DNA of 64,000 nt from Afipia sp. P52-10 (GCF_000516555.1 NZ_AZSJ01000007.1:62879-126878); one strand, 5' to 3'; positions 1-11,741 are shown, numbered from the stretch's first letter. Numbers and translations are program-made. The notes: generated by a model from the sequence alone, not told the origin.

Positions 1-711
1 TTCCACCGCAAATCCGAAGTCGAACTTGCCTTCATCCATGGTCTTGTAGCGGTTCTCCATTTGCCACGATTGTGCGGCTCCCTTGGAGATCGTGTCGATC
101 ACTGCATTGACGTCGAGGCCGGCCTTCTTGGCGAAATGGATGCCCTCAGACAGAGCCTCCACGAGACCTGCGATGCAAATCTGATTGACCATCTTGGTCA
201 GTTGGCCCGAACCGGCCGGGCCAAGCCGCCGGCACATCCGCGCGTAGGCAGCAATAACCGGCTCGGCCGTCGCATAGGCCTTCTCGTCTCCCCCGCACAT
301 AACCGTCAGCACGCCATTCTCGGCGCCCGCCTGGCCGCCCGAAACGGGCGCATCGACAAACCCCAATCCGCGCTTTTTTGCGTCTGCGTCGAGTTCACGG
401 GCGATGTCGGCGGATGCGGTCGTGTGATCGACCAAAATCGCCCCCGCTTTCATTCCAGCGAATGCGCCATTTTCCCCGAGAATAACCGAGCGGAGATCGT
501 CGTCGTTGCCGACGCAAGCCATCACCAAATCCTGCCCCTCGGCCGCTGCCTTTGGCGTGGGGGCGGCCCGGCCACCGAACTTCGCGGCCCAGGCCTCGGC
601 CTTCGCCGGCGTGCGGTTATAGACCGTAACCTCGTGCTTGCCCTTAGTGACCAGATGCCCGGCCATGGGAAATCCCATGACGCCGAGGCCGATGAACGCT
701 ACTTTAGCCAT
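1..711 (-). CDS. NAD(P)-dependent oxidoreductase, 3-hydroxyisobutyrate dehydrogenase family (partial)
   Basis: This leftward gene starts at the ATG at 711 and runs off the left edge, so only about 237 N-terminal codons are present. The protein opens with MAKVAFIGLGVMGFPMAGHL, the GxGxMGxxMA dinucleotide-binding signature of the beta-hydroxyacid dehydrogenase family (HIBADH, GarR, GLYR). Further in are the substrate-binding stretch DAPVSGGQAGAENG and the catalytic-lysine segment GQLTKMVNQ. Members reduce or oxidise small 3-hydroxyacids such as 3-hydroxyisobutyrate or tartronate semialdehyde with NAD(P)H in the cytoplasm. The exact substrate cannot be read from this fragment, and the downstream neighbours that might help lie outside the window. 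Confidence 0.9.
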   Translation of the reverse strand, partial: MAKVAFIGLGVMGFPMAGHLVTKGKHEVTVYNRTPAKAEAWAAKFGGRAAPTPKAAAEGQDLVMACVGNDDDLRSVILGENGAFAGMKAGAILVDHTTASADIARELDADAKKRGLGFVDAPVSGGQAGAENGVLTVMCGGDEKAYATAEPVIAAYARMCRRLGPAGSGQLTKMVNQICIAGLVEALSEGIHFAKKAGLDVNAVIDTISKGAAQSWQMENRYKTMDEGKFDFGFAVE

Positions 712-942
712 GTGTAAGCCCTTGCCTGAAATGCCACGCCTAAGTGTCGGTGCCACGCCGGACCACTTCGCCAGTGGTTTGATTCCGACATTTGCATCCC
801 ACTGAGGCAACGACGTCTGCAAATGTTGGAAACAACGGAGCAACAAACCGGCATCGTTGCGCGTTTTGCACGAGAACAGCATAAAGAATGCTGTGTGAAG
901 GGCAACGGCAGATCGTTTTTTGCGGGAAATAGGGAGCGGCGG

Positions 943-1329
943 ATGGGTGTCGGTTTACTCGATCATGTCAACATCCGAACCTGTATGCTCCAGGATACGG
1001 TGCGATTTTATGAGGACGTCCTGGGTTTGAAGCAGGGGCCCCGGCCGGAATTCCCATTCCCTGGCGCATGGCTTTACAGCGATGGTAAGGCTGTGGTTCA
1101 CCTGGTGGACATTTCACCGACCGGCGAGCAGCAAAAGCCTGACTCCGGCGTGGTTCATCATGTGGCATTCACCAGCACAGGCTTTGCGGGCATGAAGCGG
1201 CATCTTCAGGCAATTGGCGTCGCGTTCGACGCGCGTGAAGTGCCCGGCGGAGAGCTATGGCAGATATTTGTCCGCGATCCGAACGGTGTGATGATCGAGC
1301 TCAATTACGAAACGGCAAACGAGCGATGA
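943..1329 (+). CDS. VOC (glyoxalase/bleomycin resistance/dioxygenase superfamily) protein
   Basis: A 128-residue single-module VOC protein. I chose the ATG at 943 because AGGGAG lies seven bases upstream and the protein then begins with the family-typical pattern (G)LLDHVNIRT; a longer reading from 823 adds residues unlike the family. The two beta-alpha-beta-beta-beta repeats are visible. Candidate metal ligands are His in LLDHVNI, His in VVHLVDIS, His in VVHHVAF and the C-terminal Glu in GVMIELNYE. Known members include glyoxalase I, methylmalonyl-CoA epimerase and extradiol dioxygenases. The catalytic role here is unknown. It lies just upstream of mrp on the same strand, without an obvious functional link. 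Confidence 0.85.
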   Translation: MGVGLLDHVNIRTCMLQDTVRFYEDVLGLKQGPRPEFPFPGAWLYSDGKAVVHLVDISPTGEQQKPDSGVVHHVAFTSTGFAGMKRHLQAIGVAFDAREVPGGELWQIFVRDPNGVMIELNYETANER

Positions 1330-1422
1330 TGCGTCGATCCGTATCCATTGTTGGTTCGCTGTTCTATCAATGAAGCAGCCGCATGGTCGGGGATCATTGC
1401 CTGCTGCTGCGGGAGGTTTGTG

Positions 1423-2550
1423 GTGAGTGTGACCGTTGAGGCTGTTCGCGATGCTCTGGCAAAGGTGAGGTCGCCGAAGGGCGCGCCGTTGCCGGATGCC
1501 GGCGTCCTGTCGGAAATCGTCGTCAATGATGGCAAGGTATTCTTGTCCATCAACGTCGAGGCCGCAGATGCCAAAGCGTGGGAGAGCGTTCGTGAACAGG
1601 CCGATGCAGCGGTCAAGGCGATTCCCGGAGTCTCTTCGGCGATGATCGCATTGACGGCCGAGCGCAAGGGCGGGGTGGAGCCTGCCCCGTCGCCGCGGCG
1701 GCAAGGTGTTCCGAGCGCGGCGTCGCATCGGCCGGCTCAAGCGCCGCATGGCTCGCCGATGGCGAAGCAGGCGCCGATCCCCGGCATCGCTGCGATCATC
1801 GCGGTGGCTTCAGGCAAGGGTGGCGTCGGCAAGTCCACCACGGCTCTCAACCTTGCGCTGGGCTTGCGCGATCTTGGCCTGCGCGTCGGTGTTCTCGATG
1901 CGGATATCTACGGCCCGTCGATGCCGAAGCTGACGGGTATTCGCGAGAAACCGGAGCTGACTGACGCCAAGAGGATGATTCCAATTTCTCGTTTCGGCTT
2001 GGCGATCATGTCAATCGGTTTTTTGGTCGAGGAGGAGACGCCGATGATCTGGCGTGGTCCGATGGTGATGTCGGCGATCACGCAGATGCTGCGGGAAGTG
2101 GAGTGGGGGACGCTCGACGTTCTTGTGGTCGACATGCCGCCCGGCACGGGTGATGCGCAATTGACACTGGCGCAACAGGTGCCGCTACAGGGGGCCGTCA
2201 TCGTTTCAACGCCGCAGGATCTGGCGCTGATCGATGCGCGGCGCGGTCTTGCCATGTTCACCCGTGTCAACGTGCCGGTGCTTGGGATCGTCGAAAACAT
2301 GAGCTACTTCCAGTGCCCTCACTGCGGCACGCGGTCGGATATCTTCGGCCACGGCGGCGCCCGCCACGAAGCGGAGCGGTTGGGTGTGCCGTTCCTCGGC
2401 GAAATCCCGCTGCACATGGATATCCGCGCGACGTCGGATTCGGGTACGCCGTTGGTCGAGAGCGTCCCCGATGGCGCCCACGCTGCCATTTATCGGGCGA
2501 TCGGCGGCCGGATCAGGGAGCGGCTTCAGGGCACTCCGCCCACTTCGTAA
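1423..2550 (+). CDS. mrp: Mrp/ApbC/NBP35-type iron-sulfur cluster carrier ATPase
   Basis: A 375-residue P-loop ATPase that binds and transfers Fe-S clusters to apoproteins in the cytoplasm. Residues 1-80 form the MIP18/DUF59-like domain. A Pro/Ala-rich linker (about 85-120) follows. The deviant Walker A motif GKGGVGKST is at 131-139, the Asp-containing VVDMPPGTGD segment at about 236-244, and the cluster-ligating CPHC pair is Cys298 and Cys301. I chose the GTG at 1423 because GGGAGG at 1411-1416 is spaced correctly before it; a longer TTG-initiated reading from 1348 has no comparable ribosome site. The length and domain order match alphaproteobacterial Mrp. Confidence 0.93.
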   Translation: MSVTVEAVRDALAKVRSPKGAPLPDAGVLSEIVVNDGKVFLSINVEAADAKAWESVREQADAAVKAIPGVSSAMIALTAERKGGVEPAPSPRRQGVPSAASHRPAQAPHGSPMAKQAPIPGIAAIIAVASGKGGVGKSTTALNLALGLRDLGLRVGVLDADIYGPSMPKLTGIREKPELTDAKRMIPISRFGLAIMSIGFLVEEETPMIWRGPMVMSAITQMLREVEWGTLDVLVVDMPPGTGDAQLTLAQQVPLQGAVIVSTPQDLALIDARRGLAMFTRVNVPVLGIVENMSYFQCPHCGTRSDIFGHGGARHEAERLGVPFLGEIPLHMDIRATSDSGTPLVESVPDGAHAAIYRAIGGRIRERLQGTPPTS

Positions 2551-2838
2551 GTGTGCTGGCATCAACCCGGCGGATCATACAACTTTCGTTCAAACGGCGT
2601 CTGATCGGCGACTCCGTCCGTTTGCGCGGGATGTCTTCCGTGCTACTGCGAAGAAGCAGAAGGCGCCCTTCATCCCCTGTGGGCGAGGGTGATTTCTGAG
2701 CCTGAATAGAACCAAAATCATAGGCTTCTGGTGCCATGCCCCATTCCCGTCCGCCATGGATCGGTAGCCTCGAATGGGCGGCGCAAAGGGCCGATATCGG
2801 GGACCGCCAAGGCCGCCCCAAGGAAGAGGAGATGCTGA

Positions 2839-3927
<1,089 letters not shown>

Positions 3928-3946
3928 TGGGTTCGATCGTTTCGAC

Positions 3947-3975
3947 AAAAGCCCAGCCGTCAGGCTGGGCTTTTT
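3947..3975 (+). terminator. Intrinsic terminator after the first TRAP binding protein gene
   Basis: GCCCAGCC (3951-3958), a GTCA loop and GGCTGGGC (3963-3970) form a perfect 8-bp stem followed by TTTTT and preceded by AAAA, 20-odd bases after the stop codon. The A tract makes it potentially bidirectional. It implies that the second binding protein gene has its own promoter in the 100 bp that follow. Confidence 0.9.
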
Positions 3976-4011
3976 GCATTGCGGGATGATAAATCCATGT
4001 ATGCTCGGTGA

Positions 4012-5166
<1,155 letters not shown>

Positions 5167-5188
5167 TTCTCCTGTACGATAATCGAAA

Positions 5189-5220
5189 AACGGCCCGGTT
5201 TAGCCGGGCCGTTCTTGTTT
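5189..5220. terminator. Intrinsic terminator between convergent TRAP genes
   Basis: CGGCCCGG (5191-5198), loop TTTAG and CCGGGCCG (5204-5211) form an 8-bp GC-rich stem, preceded by AAAAA and followed by TTCTTGTTT. It sits between the second binding protein gene and the convergent large permease gene and even overlaps the end of the latter, so it can serve both strands. Confidence 0.85.
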
Positions 5221-7063
5221 ATTGAAGTTTTGGCGGACCGAGGTCGAGAGGAGGTAGATCCAGTTCGGGTATCTGGAAATCGACCTTCGAAGGATCAACA
5301 GCCGTGCCGACGGATTTGTAGTGCATCACCATCTGCGGGAAGGCGATGACGAGGCCGACCATGATGAGCTGGATGATCACGAAGGGCACCGAGCCCCAGT
5401 AGATTTGTCCCGTCGTCACGGGCTCCATGCGCTTGCCGCTGACGCGATCGGTGTAGGCCTCCCGTGGTGCCACCGAGCGCAGATAGAACAGGGCGAAGCC
5501 GAAGGGTGGATGCATGAACGACGTTTGCATGTTGACGCCGAGGATCACACCGAACCAGATCAGATCGATGCCAAGCTTTTCAGCGGCCGGCCCAAGCAAC
5601 GGGACGATGATGAAGGCGAGCTCGAAGAAGTCGAGGAAGAAGGCTAGCAGGAATACGATCACGTTGACGAAGATCAGGAAGCCGATCTGGCCACCGGGCA
5701 GCGATATCAGCAGTTCCTCAACCCAGCGATGGCCATCGACCCCATAGAACGTCAATGAGAACACGCGGGCGCCGATGAGGATGAAGACGACGAACGCCGA
5801 CAGCTTTGCTGTCGATTCCGCGGCTTGACGGGTGAGATCGACGCTGAGCCTGCCCTTCATCATGGCGAGGATCATGGCGCCGGCGGCTCCCATTGCCCCG
5901 CCTTCGGTCGGCGTAGCCACGCCGATAAAGATCGTGCCGAGGACCAGGAAGACCAAGCCGAGCGGCGGCACCATGACGAACACGACCTGTTCGGCAAGCT
6001 TGGACAGGAGCTTCAAACCGCTGAAGCGGTTTACGACGGCGATGACGAATGACAGGGCGACCGCCACCGTCATCGAGAGCACAACATAGTCCGCTCCAGG
6101 CTTTACCTTGGTGAAGCTCATGACGAACAGAGCAGCGGCCGTCGCTCCACAGATGACCAGGAACAGCGATATGGTCATCGTTCGGATGATGCCGAGGAAC
6201 GGTTTGGTGAGGAGGGCGGTCAGCGCGACGGTCAAGATGCCATGGCCGACCGGCGTGCCCAGGGAGAGCTTCTCGAAGACGGGCAGAATCCAGTCGAACA
6301 ATCCAAGCCGCGTGACGATGAACCATGCGGTGCCCACCGCCGCGATCACGGCAAGCGGGAAGATCAGAGGGTGGCGTGCCGTTTCCGGTTCACGCAGGGT
6401 CTGCGCTTCCAGCGGCAACCCTGGGGTTGCTTGCGGGGCAACCACCGAGACCAGAAAAATATAGAAGGCATAGAGCAAGGACAGAACGATCCCGGGAATA
6501 AACGCACCCTCGTACATGTCGCCGACGGAGCGGCCGAGTTGATCTGCCATGACGATGAGAACGAGGGACGGCGGAATGATCTGTGCAAGCGTACCAGAGG
6601 CGGCAATGACGCCCGTTGCGACCCGGCGATCATAGCCATAGCGCAGCATGATCGGCAGCGAGATCAGGCCCATCGAGATGACCGAAGCGGCGACCACACC
6701 TGTCGTCGCTGCGAGCAAGGCTCCGACAAAGATGACGGCGTAGGCGATGCCGCCGCGGATGCTGCCGAAAAGCTGCCCGATCGTCTCGAGCAAATCCTCT
6801 GCCATGCCAGATCGTTCAAGGATCAGGCCCATGAAGGTGAAGAACGGAATGGCAAGCAGCGTGTCGTTGTTCATGACGCCGTAGACACGCTCGGGCAACG
6901 CCTGCAGGAAGTCGGGACGGAACAGGCCGAGTTCGATGCCGATGAAGGCGAACAGCAAGCCATTCGCTGCCAGCGAAAATGCCACCGGGTAGCCGAGCAG
7001 CAGGAACACAACAAGCGACGCAAACATGATCGGCGCCATGTTGTGGATGATAAACGCGGTCAT
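5219..7063 (-). CDS. TRAP transporter large permease (DctM), enlarged form
   Basis: A 614-residue polytopic inner-membrane protein, the cation-coupled transport subunit of a TRAP system. Typical DctM proteins have about 425-440 residues; this one carries an extra stretch at about residues 215-360 with several further hydrophobic segments, and a soluble Pro-rich tail (IPELDLPPLDLGPPKLQ). DctM signatures flank the insert: NNDTLLAIPFFTFMGLILERSG near 90-110 and ATPTEGGAMGAAGA and SFMHPPFGFALFYLR in the C-terminal half. The small permease gene ends 31 bases upstream, so the two are one operon read leftward. Together with the two binding proteins facing it, it forms a complete transporter. Confidence 0.92.
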   Translation of the reverse strand: MTAFIIHNMAPIMFASLVVFLLLGYPVAFSLAANGLLFAFIGIELGLFRPDFLQALPERVYGVMNNDTLLAIPFFTFMGLILERSGMAEDLLETIGQLFGSIRGGIAYAVIFVGALLAATTGVVAASVISMGLISLPIMLRYGYDRRVATGVIAASGTLAQIIPPSLVLIVMADQLGRSVGDMYEGAFIPGIVLSLLYAFYIFLVSVVAPQATPGLPLEAQTLREPETARHPLIFPLAVIAAVGTAWFIVTRLGLFDWILPVFEKLSLGTPVGHGILTVALTALLTKPFLGIIRTMTISLFLVICGATAAALFVMSFTKVKPGADYVVLSMTVAVALSFVIAVVNRFSGLKLLSKLAEQVVFVMVPPLGLVFLVLGTIFIGVATPTEGGAMGAAGAMILAMMKGRLSVDLTRQAAESTAKLSAFVVFILIGARVFSLTFYGVDGHRWVEELLISLPGGQIGFLIFVNVIVFLLAFFLDFFELAFIIVPLLGPAAEKLGIDLIWFGVILGVNMQTSFMHPPFGFALFYLRSVAPREAYTDRVSGKRMEPVTTGQIYWGSVPFVIIQLIMVGLVIAFPQMVMHYKSVGTAVDPSKVDFQIPELDLPPLDLGPPKLQ

Positions 7064-7094
7064 TGGGCGGTTCCTTCGTGCGCGCTGCCTGCTG

Positions 7095-7691
7095 TTACTT
7101 CCGGTCGGCCGAGATGCCGGCCGCCAGCTTGGCGGCTTCCGCCTCAGCGATCTGATGCGCGCTTAGAACTTCCGCATTGGGATCGGGAATGACCCCGGCC
7201 ATGATCGCTGCACGCTTGATGATTTCCGAGATCGCTTGCAGCAGCAGGAGCGCCATGCCGATCATGATCAGCGATTTTGCCGGCCATTGCGGGAGACCAC
7301 CGGCGCTGAAAGATTGCTCGTTGATGTGATACGAGGTCAGAAAGAACGGGATCGACGTCCAGAGCAGAATGATGATGAAGGGCAGCAGGAACAGCAGATG
7401 CCCAATCATGTCGATCCAGCTTCGGACCTTCAGTGGTAGGGCATAATTGACGACGTCGATGCGGATGTGCTCGTTCTTCAGCAGCGTCCACGGAGAGCAC
7501 AGCAGAAAGACGATGCTGAAGAGGACCCATTGCAGTTCGAGGAACGAATTTGACGATACGTCGAACAGCTTTCTGATGATCGCATTGACCGAGGAGACAA
7601 CCACGGCCACGACGATGAGCCATGACAGCAGCCTGCCGACACGCTCGCTGAATGCATCGATTACGCGGCTTACCCGCAAGAGTGCACGCAA
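7095..7691 (-). CDS. TRAP transporter small permease (DctQ)
   Basis: A 198-residue four-helix membrane protein that joins DctM in the inner membrane. Hydrophobic segments lie at about 20-40, 55-75, 100-125 and 145-165 of the short form, and ELQWVLFSIVFLL is a typical DctQ second helix. I chose the TTG at 7691 because GAGGGGG stands five bases before it. An in-frame alternative start at 7766 adds 25 polar residues and lacks a ribosome site, so the N-terminus remains uncertain. It is followed by dctM after 31 bases. Confidence 0.85.
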   Translation of the reverse strand: MRALLRVSRVIDAFSERVGRLLSWLIVVAVVVSSVNAIIRKLFDVSSNSFLELQWVLFSIVFLLCSPWTLLKNEHIRIDVVNYALPLKVRSWIDMIGHLLFLLPFIIILLWTSIPFFLTSYHINEQSFSAGGLPQWPAKSLIMIGMALLLLQAISEIIKRAAIMAGVIPDPNAEVLSAHQIAEAEAAKLAAGISADRK

Positions 7692-7821
7692 ATTGTCCCC
7701 CTCGGAATCCTCAGAAGTCTTGGTTTTATGGGCCAATTGCGGCAGGCCGGACAAGAGGCATGGCAACCATTCCAGCCCGGTTTCTTGTCGTCAATTGGCT
7801 ATTTGAGGGAGATGCGAGCGC

Positions 7822-8847
7822 TCAGCCGCCGGTGACGCTCATGTGCCGGCCGACGCTTGGCCGGTTGTGCCGCCGGTCGATGACGAAATCGTGCCCCTTG
7901 GGCTTGGTGCCGATGGCCCGGTCGATGGCCGCCTCGAGCTGGGCATTATCGGGGGAGGCTCGCAGCGGGCGGCGCAGGTCAGCCGCATCCTCTTGGCCGA
8001 GGCATGTGTGAATGGTGCCGGTGCAGGTGATGCGGACCCGGTTGCACGCTTCGCAGAAATTATGGGTCAGCGGGGTGATGAAGCCGAGCTTGCCTCCGGT
8101 CTCCCGCACGCGCACGTAGCGGGCAGGACCACCTGTCCGTTCGGCGAGATCGGTGAGCGAGAACTGCTGCTCCAGCCGGGCGCGGATCAACGAGAGCGGT
8201 ACGTACTGGTCGATACGTCCTTCGCCGATGTCGCCTAGCGGCATCACCTCGATTAGGGTGATGTCCATTCCTTCGCCATGCGCCCATTCGATCAGGGAGG
8301 GAATTTCCTCCTCATTGACGTTCTTCAGCGCGACGGCGTTGATCTTCACGCGCAGGCCTGCGGCTTGCGCGGCTCTGATGCCCTCGAGAACCTTGTTGAG
8401 GTCGCCCCAGCGCGTGATGCTGCGGAAACGTGCGGCATCTAGCGTGTCGAGAGACACATTGATGCGGCGGACGCCGCAATCGGCCAATTCGCCGGCGAAT
8501 TTCGAGAGCAGCGATCCGTTCGTCGTCAGGGTCAATTCATCCAGCTTGCCGCTGACGAGGTGGCGCGACAGCGAGCGGAGCAGCGAAATCATGTTGCGCC
8601 GGACCAGCGGTTCCCCGCCAGTCAGCCGAAGCTTGCGGACGCCCTTAGCAATGAACACCGAGCAGAGCCGATCGAGCTCTTCGAGCGTGAGCAGATCCGC
8701 CTTGGGCAGGAAGGTCATGTCTTCCGACATGCAGTAGACGCAGCGCAAATCGCAGCGGTCGGTCACCGAGACGCGCAAATAAGTAATGGCCCGGCCAAAC
8801 GGGTCGGTCATGCCGATGGTCTGGAGATCGGTTGCGGTCATTGCCAC
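7822..8847 (-). CDS. moaA: GTP 3',8-cyclase MoaA
   Basis: A radical SAM enzyme of 341 residues that converts GTP to 3',8-cyclo-GTP, the first step of molybdenum cofactor synthesis. The SAM-binding [4Fe-4S] motif is Cys32-x3-Cys36-x2-Cys39 (CDLRCVYC). The second cluster site is in [11 protein letters not shown] plus a further Cys in TIHTCLG. The C-terminus ends in Gly-Gly as in functional MoaA. AGGA six bases upstream favours the GTG at 8847; an ATG two codons later is the alternative. No other moa genes are adjacent and no Moco riboswitch is apparent upstream. Confidence 0.96.
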   Translation of the reverse strand: MAMTATDLQTIGMTDPFGRAITYLRVSVTDRCDLRCVYCMSEDMTFLPKADLLTLEELDRLCSVFIAKGVRKLRLTGGEPLVRRNMISLLRSLSRHLVSGKLDELTLTTNGSLLSKFAGELADCGVRRINVSLDTLDAARFRSITRWGDLNKVLEGIRAAQAAGLRVKINAVALKNVNEEEIPSLIEWAHGEGMDITLIEVMPLGDIGEGRIDQYVPLSLIRARLEQQFSLTDLAERTGGPARYVRVRETGGKLGFITPLTHNFCEACNRVRITCTGTIHTCLGQEDAADLRRPLRASPDNAQLEAAIDRAIGTKPKGHDFVIDRRHNRPSVGRHMSVTGG

Positions 8848-8941
8848 AGCAGTTCCTGCGCGTGGCGCGTATCGGCCAGCGATACCCTCAATCTAGGGGG
8901 ACCGCTGGCGTCGGGCAACCAGGCAGAGAGCCGCTATGACG

Positions 8942-9445
8942 TCAGCGTGAAGGGAAGGGGCTTGCGCCGACGGGGTCCGGGAACGGTGAGGTGGCAGTCA
9001 CGGCCGGCTCGGCTGCCGCCGGCGCCTCGGCGCGCTTGGCGGGACGTTTCGGAGGCGCCCTGCGCGAGCGCTTGGGGGGCGCTGTCGGTTCGAGCTGGGC
9101 GAACACCGGATTGGGCTCCAGATCGGTCACATAGGTCTCGAACTGAATGTCTGTCTGCGGATTGCTCGCGAGCTTCTTTGTCGGCTGCACCGAGACTGTT
9201 TGCGGTTGATACTTGTCCAGCGTGTAGGTGACAGTCAGCGGTTCGGCGGGGACGGAAAGCGAGCAGGGTGTCCGGCAGCTCCCGCCCGTGGACGTGCGCG
9301 CCTCGGCGCCAGCCGGCATCGATTCGAACTGCAGCGTAACGGGCGCTGGCGTCGGACTGAAGATGCTTGCCCCCGGTAACGATGAAAATGAAGTGCATCC
9401 GGACAAAGCAATGCCCGCAAGCGAAAACACGATAACGCGCCGCAT
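8942..9445 (-). CDS. PEGA-domain lipoprotein
   Basis: A 167-residue predicted lipoprotein. The start at 9445 gives a short signal peptide ending in the lipobox LSGC (Cys17). Residues of about 35-85 (VTLQFESMPAGAEARTSTG, then CRTPCSLSVPAEPLTVTYTL) match the PEGA fold, a beta-rich surface-layer-like module often found in envelope proteins. The C-terminal third is rich in Pro, Ala, Lys and Arg (RSRRAPPKRPAKRAEAP) and is probably disordered. A longer reading from 9505 would bury the signal peptide and is unlikely. The cellular role is unknown. Confidence 0.8.
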   Translation of the reverse strand: MRRVIVFSLAGIALSGCTSFSSLPGASIFSPTPAPVTLQFESMPAGAEARTSTGGSCRTPCSLSVPAEPLTVTYTLDKYQPQTVSVQPTKKLASNPQTDIQFETYVTDLEPNPVFAQLEPTAPPKRSRRAPPKRPAKRAEAPAAAEPAVTATSPFPDPVGASPFPSR

Positions 9446-9613
9446 GACCCACCCATTGTGACTGATTGACTGATTGCTGCGGCGCCCAGCCGCATCCATC
9501 CCCACTCAGAACCATAGGAGCGTCACGTTCTGCGCGCAACGATCGCGACCCGCATCGTTACCAAAAGGTTAATAACTGGCGCGACGCGGGCAGATTTTGA
9601 GGAGATATATGAG

Positions 9614-10318
9614 CTATTTCAGTGACTTGGTCGCGGCGCGGGATTGTCGCGGCAGCAGGTCGACGACGGCTTGGGGAAGCTCTCGCATATGCGAAATAAT
9701 GCGATCGGGATTCAGATGTTCGATAGGGGTCTCCGTGTAGCCGAACGTCACACCGACCACCGGTACCCCGGCTCTCCGCGCCACGCCAACATCGGTGCCG
9801 GCATCGCCGACCATCACCGTCGAAGCCATTTCGCCTCCGGCCTTGGCCACCGTCTGGCGCAGAAACGACGGATCGGGTTTGGCAATCCCGAACGTATCGG
9901 CACCGCAGATCGCAGCGAAGCGGTGCGTCAGGTTCAGCCGATCAATCAATAGCTTGGAAAGCCATTCGAGCTTGTTGGTGCAAACCGCAAAGCTGCAGCC
10001 CTTGGCGGCAAGGTCATCCAAAGCGCCATCGAGCCCCTCGAACGGGCGCGAGAGATCCGCGATATGCTCTGAATAGTAGGTGATGAAAGCTTTCATCATC
10101 CGGTCGATATCGGCCTTGGCGATATCGTAGCCTTCGGCCTCGAGCCCGCGCTCGATCAGCTTGCGGGCGCCGCCGCCGATCATGTTTCGGGCGGTTTCGA
10201 GGGGCAATTCGGAAATGCCTTCGTTCCGCAAGGTGACATTGAGCGCGGCCACCAGATCGGGCGCGGTGTCGACCAGCGTGCCGTCCAGGTCGAATACGAC
10301 GAGAGGGGGAATAGCCAT
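9614..10318 (-). CDS. gph: Phosphoglycolate phosphatase, HAD family
   Basis: A 234-residue HAD hydrolase that removes phosphate from 2-phosphoglycolate, a product of DNA repair and oxygenase reactions. HAD motif I is DLDGTLVDTAPD, with nucleophile Asp10 and Asp12. Motif II is AVCTNK, motif III is the Lys in GIAKPDP and motif IV is VGDAGTDVGVARRAG. Length and the cap insertion fit Gph. It is transcribed divergently from rpiA across about 170 bp. Other small phosphatases of the same fold are possible, but the overall pattern is that of Gph. Confidence 0.88.
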   Translation of the reverse strand: MAIPPLVVFDLDGTLVDTAPDLVAALNVTLRNEGISELPLETARNMIGGGARKLIERGLEAEGYDIAKADIDRMMKAFITYYSEHIADLSRPFEGLDGALDDLAAKGCSFAVCTNKLEWLSKLLIDRLNLTHRFAAICGADTFGIAKPDPSFLRQTVAKAGGEMASTVMVGDAGTDVGVARRAGVPVVGVTFGYTETPIEHLNPDRIISHMRELPQAVVDLLPRQSRAATKSLK

Positions 10319-10488
10319 GCCAGATCGCTACTTGCGGTGCGGGCGCTCCGCAAGAGGCAACGGACGAACTTTCCTATGCAATTTGGCCGGGAACGATGCT
10401 GTAGGCTGTTCCTCAGGCGATTTCGAGGCTAGACACCGTGCTGCTCCGCGCTGCTGGTGGCGGACTATGGTGATCGCAGGGCCACAGG

Positions 10489-11193
10489 ATGGATATCGAA
10501 GGACTGAAACGGCAGGCGGCGGCACGGGCGCTCGAGGACGTGCGCGATGGCATGAAGCTCGGTCTTGGAACCGGCTCGACGGCCCGTCACTTCGTCGATC
10601 TGCTGGGTGAGCGCGTGCGCGCCGGCCTGAAGGTTCTGGGCGTGCCGACCTCGGAAGCCACCCGCGAGCAGGCCATCCAGTGCGGGATCACCCTGACGAC
10701 CCTCGATGAGACGCCGAATCTCGATTTGACCGTGGACGGGGCCGACGAGGTCGATCCCACGCTCAGCCTGATCAAAGGCGGCGGGGGCGCCTTGTTGCGT
10801 GAAAAGATCGTAGCCGCGGCCTCCGCCAAAATGACGGTGATCGCTGACGCTAGCAAATGGGTGCAGCCGCTCGGGCGTTTTCCATTGCCGATCGAGGTGG
10901 TGCCGTTCGGTCTCGGTGCGACGCAGGCCGCCATCGCGCGTGCCCTTGAAGGCGCCGGCTGTCCGGGCGACCAGGTTCTGCGTATGAGCAACGGCCATGC
11001 TTTCGTCACCGATGGCGGCCACTGGATCGTGGATGCCAAATGCGGACGAATTCCTGACGTTCCGAAGCTTGCTGCCGCTCTGAGCGGCATTCCCGGAGTT
11101 GTCGAGCACGGGCTGTTCGTCGCTCTGGCGAGCAAAGTCATTCTCGCCGATCCGGCGGGCGTGCGCGTGATAGAACGGCCTGCCGGCCGGTGA
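10489..11193 (+). CDS. rpiA: Ribose-5-phosphate isomerase A
   Basis: A 234-residue enzyme interconverting ribose 5-phosphate and ribulose 5-phosphate in the pentose phosphate pathway. Family motifs are present in order: [11 protein letters not shown] (phosphate loop, about 24-34), DGADEVDP (about 84-91, with catalytic Asp residues), [12 protein letters not shown] (about 97-108), and the C-terminal EHGLF segment. Its stop lies 14 bases before the start of the next gene, so the two are probably cotranscribed. Confidence 0.95.
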   Translation: MDIEGLKRQAAARALEDVRDGMKLGLGTGSTARHFVDLLGERVRAGLKVLGVPTSEATREQAIQCGITLTTLDETPNLDLTVDGADEVDPTLSLIKGGGGALLREKIVAAASAKMTVIADASKWVQPLGRFPLPIEVVPFGLGATQAAIARALEGAGCPGDQVLRMSNGHAFVTDGGHWIVDAKCGRIPDVPKLAAALSGIPGVVEHGLFVALASKVILADPAGVRVIERPAGR

Positions 11194-11207
11194 TGAGGAG
11201 ACGATCG

Positions 11208-11741
11208 ATGAAGAAGCTTTTCGTAGCGGCGGCGGCGACCGCGGTCCTTGCGCTGACGAGTGCCGACGTTGCCCTGGCGCAAGCGCAGAAGGCACCTGCG
11301 GCTGCACAGCAGAGACCGGCTCCTTCCGCGGGCGCGATCGCAGCCGCGAAGGAAATTCTTCAGTTGAAGAACGCCCGTGCGGTCTACGACGGGGCGGTGG
11401 TATCGACGATCCAGAGCGTGAAGAACTCGCTGATGCAGAGCAATCTCAACCTGCAGCGCGACATCGAGGAGATTTCGCTGAAGCTCGCGGGCGACCTGAA
11501 GGGGCGCGAGAGCCAGATCGGCGATGCGATGGCCCAGATCTATGCCACGGATTTTACCGAGCAGGAGTTGAAAGACTTGCTGGCCTTCTACAAATCTCCG
11601 CTTGGCAAAAAGAGCATTGAGCAGGAGCCGAAGTCCATCGAAGCAAGCTTGAACTACATGCGCAATTGGGGCGAGGACTTTGCTCTCGAGGTCAACGAGC
11701 TGTTCCGAACCGAACTCAAGAAGCGCGGCAAGGATCTCTGA
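11208..11741 (+). CDS. Secreted DUF2059-domain protein
   Basis: A 177-residue protein with a clear Sec signal peptide (MKKLFVAAAATAVLALTSADVALAQA). I chose the ATG at 11208 because GAGGAG is at 11195-11200. A low-complexity Ala/Pro/Gln spacer follows, then a helical DUF2059 domain (about 90-160) containing YATDFTEQELKDLLAFYKSPLGKK, the usual core of that family. DUF2059 proteins are periplasmic and of unknown function. It follows rpiA closely and precedes gor by 62 bases on the same strand. Confidence 0.87.
   Translation: MKKLFVAAAATAVLALTSADVALAQAQKAPAAAQQRPAPSAGAIAAAKEILQLKNARAVYDGAVVSTIQSVKNSLMQSNLNLQRDIEEISLKLAGDLKGRESQIGDAMAQIYATDFTEQELKDLLAFYKSPLGKKSIEQEPKSIEASLNYMRNWGEDFALEVNELFRTELKKRGKDL

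Noticed and set aside
6242-7192. A 316-codon rightward frame opposite the TRAP permease genes
   Set aside because: The opposite strand encodes clear DctM and DctQ proteins; this frame is rich in Arg, Asp, Gln and His and has no ribosome site.
8848-8941. Molybdenum cofactor riboswitch before moaA
   Set aside because: The gap is under 100 bases and I could not find the conserved stems of the Moco RNA; nothing supports it beyond the gene's identity.
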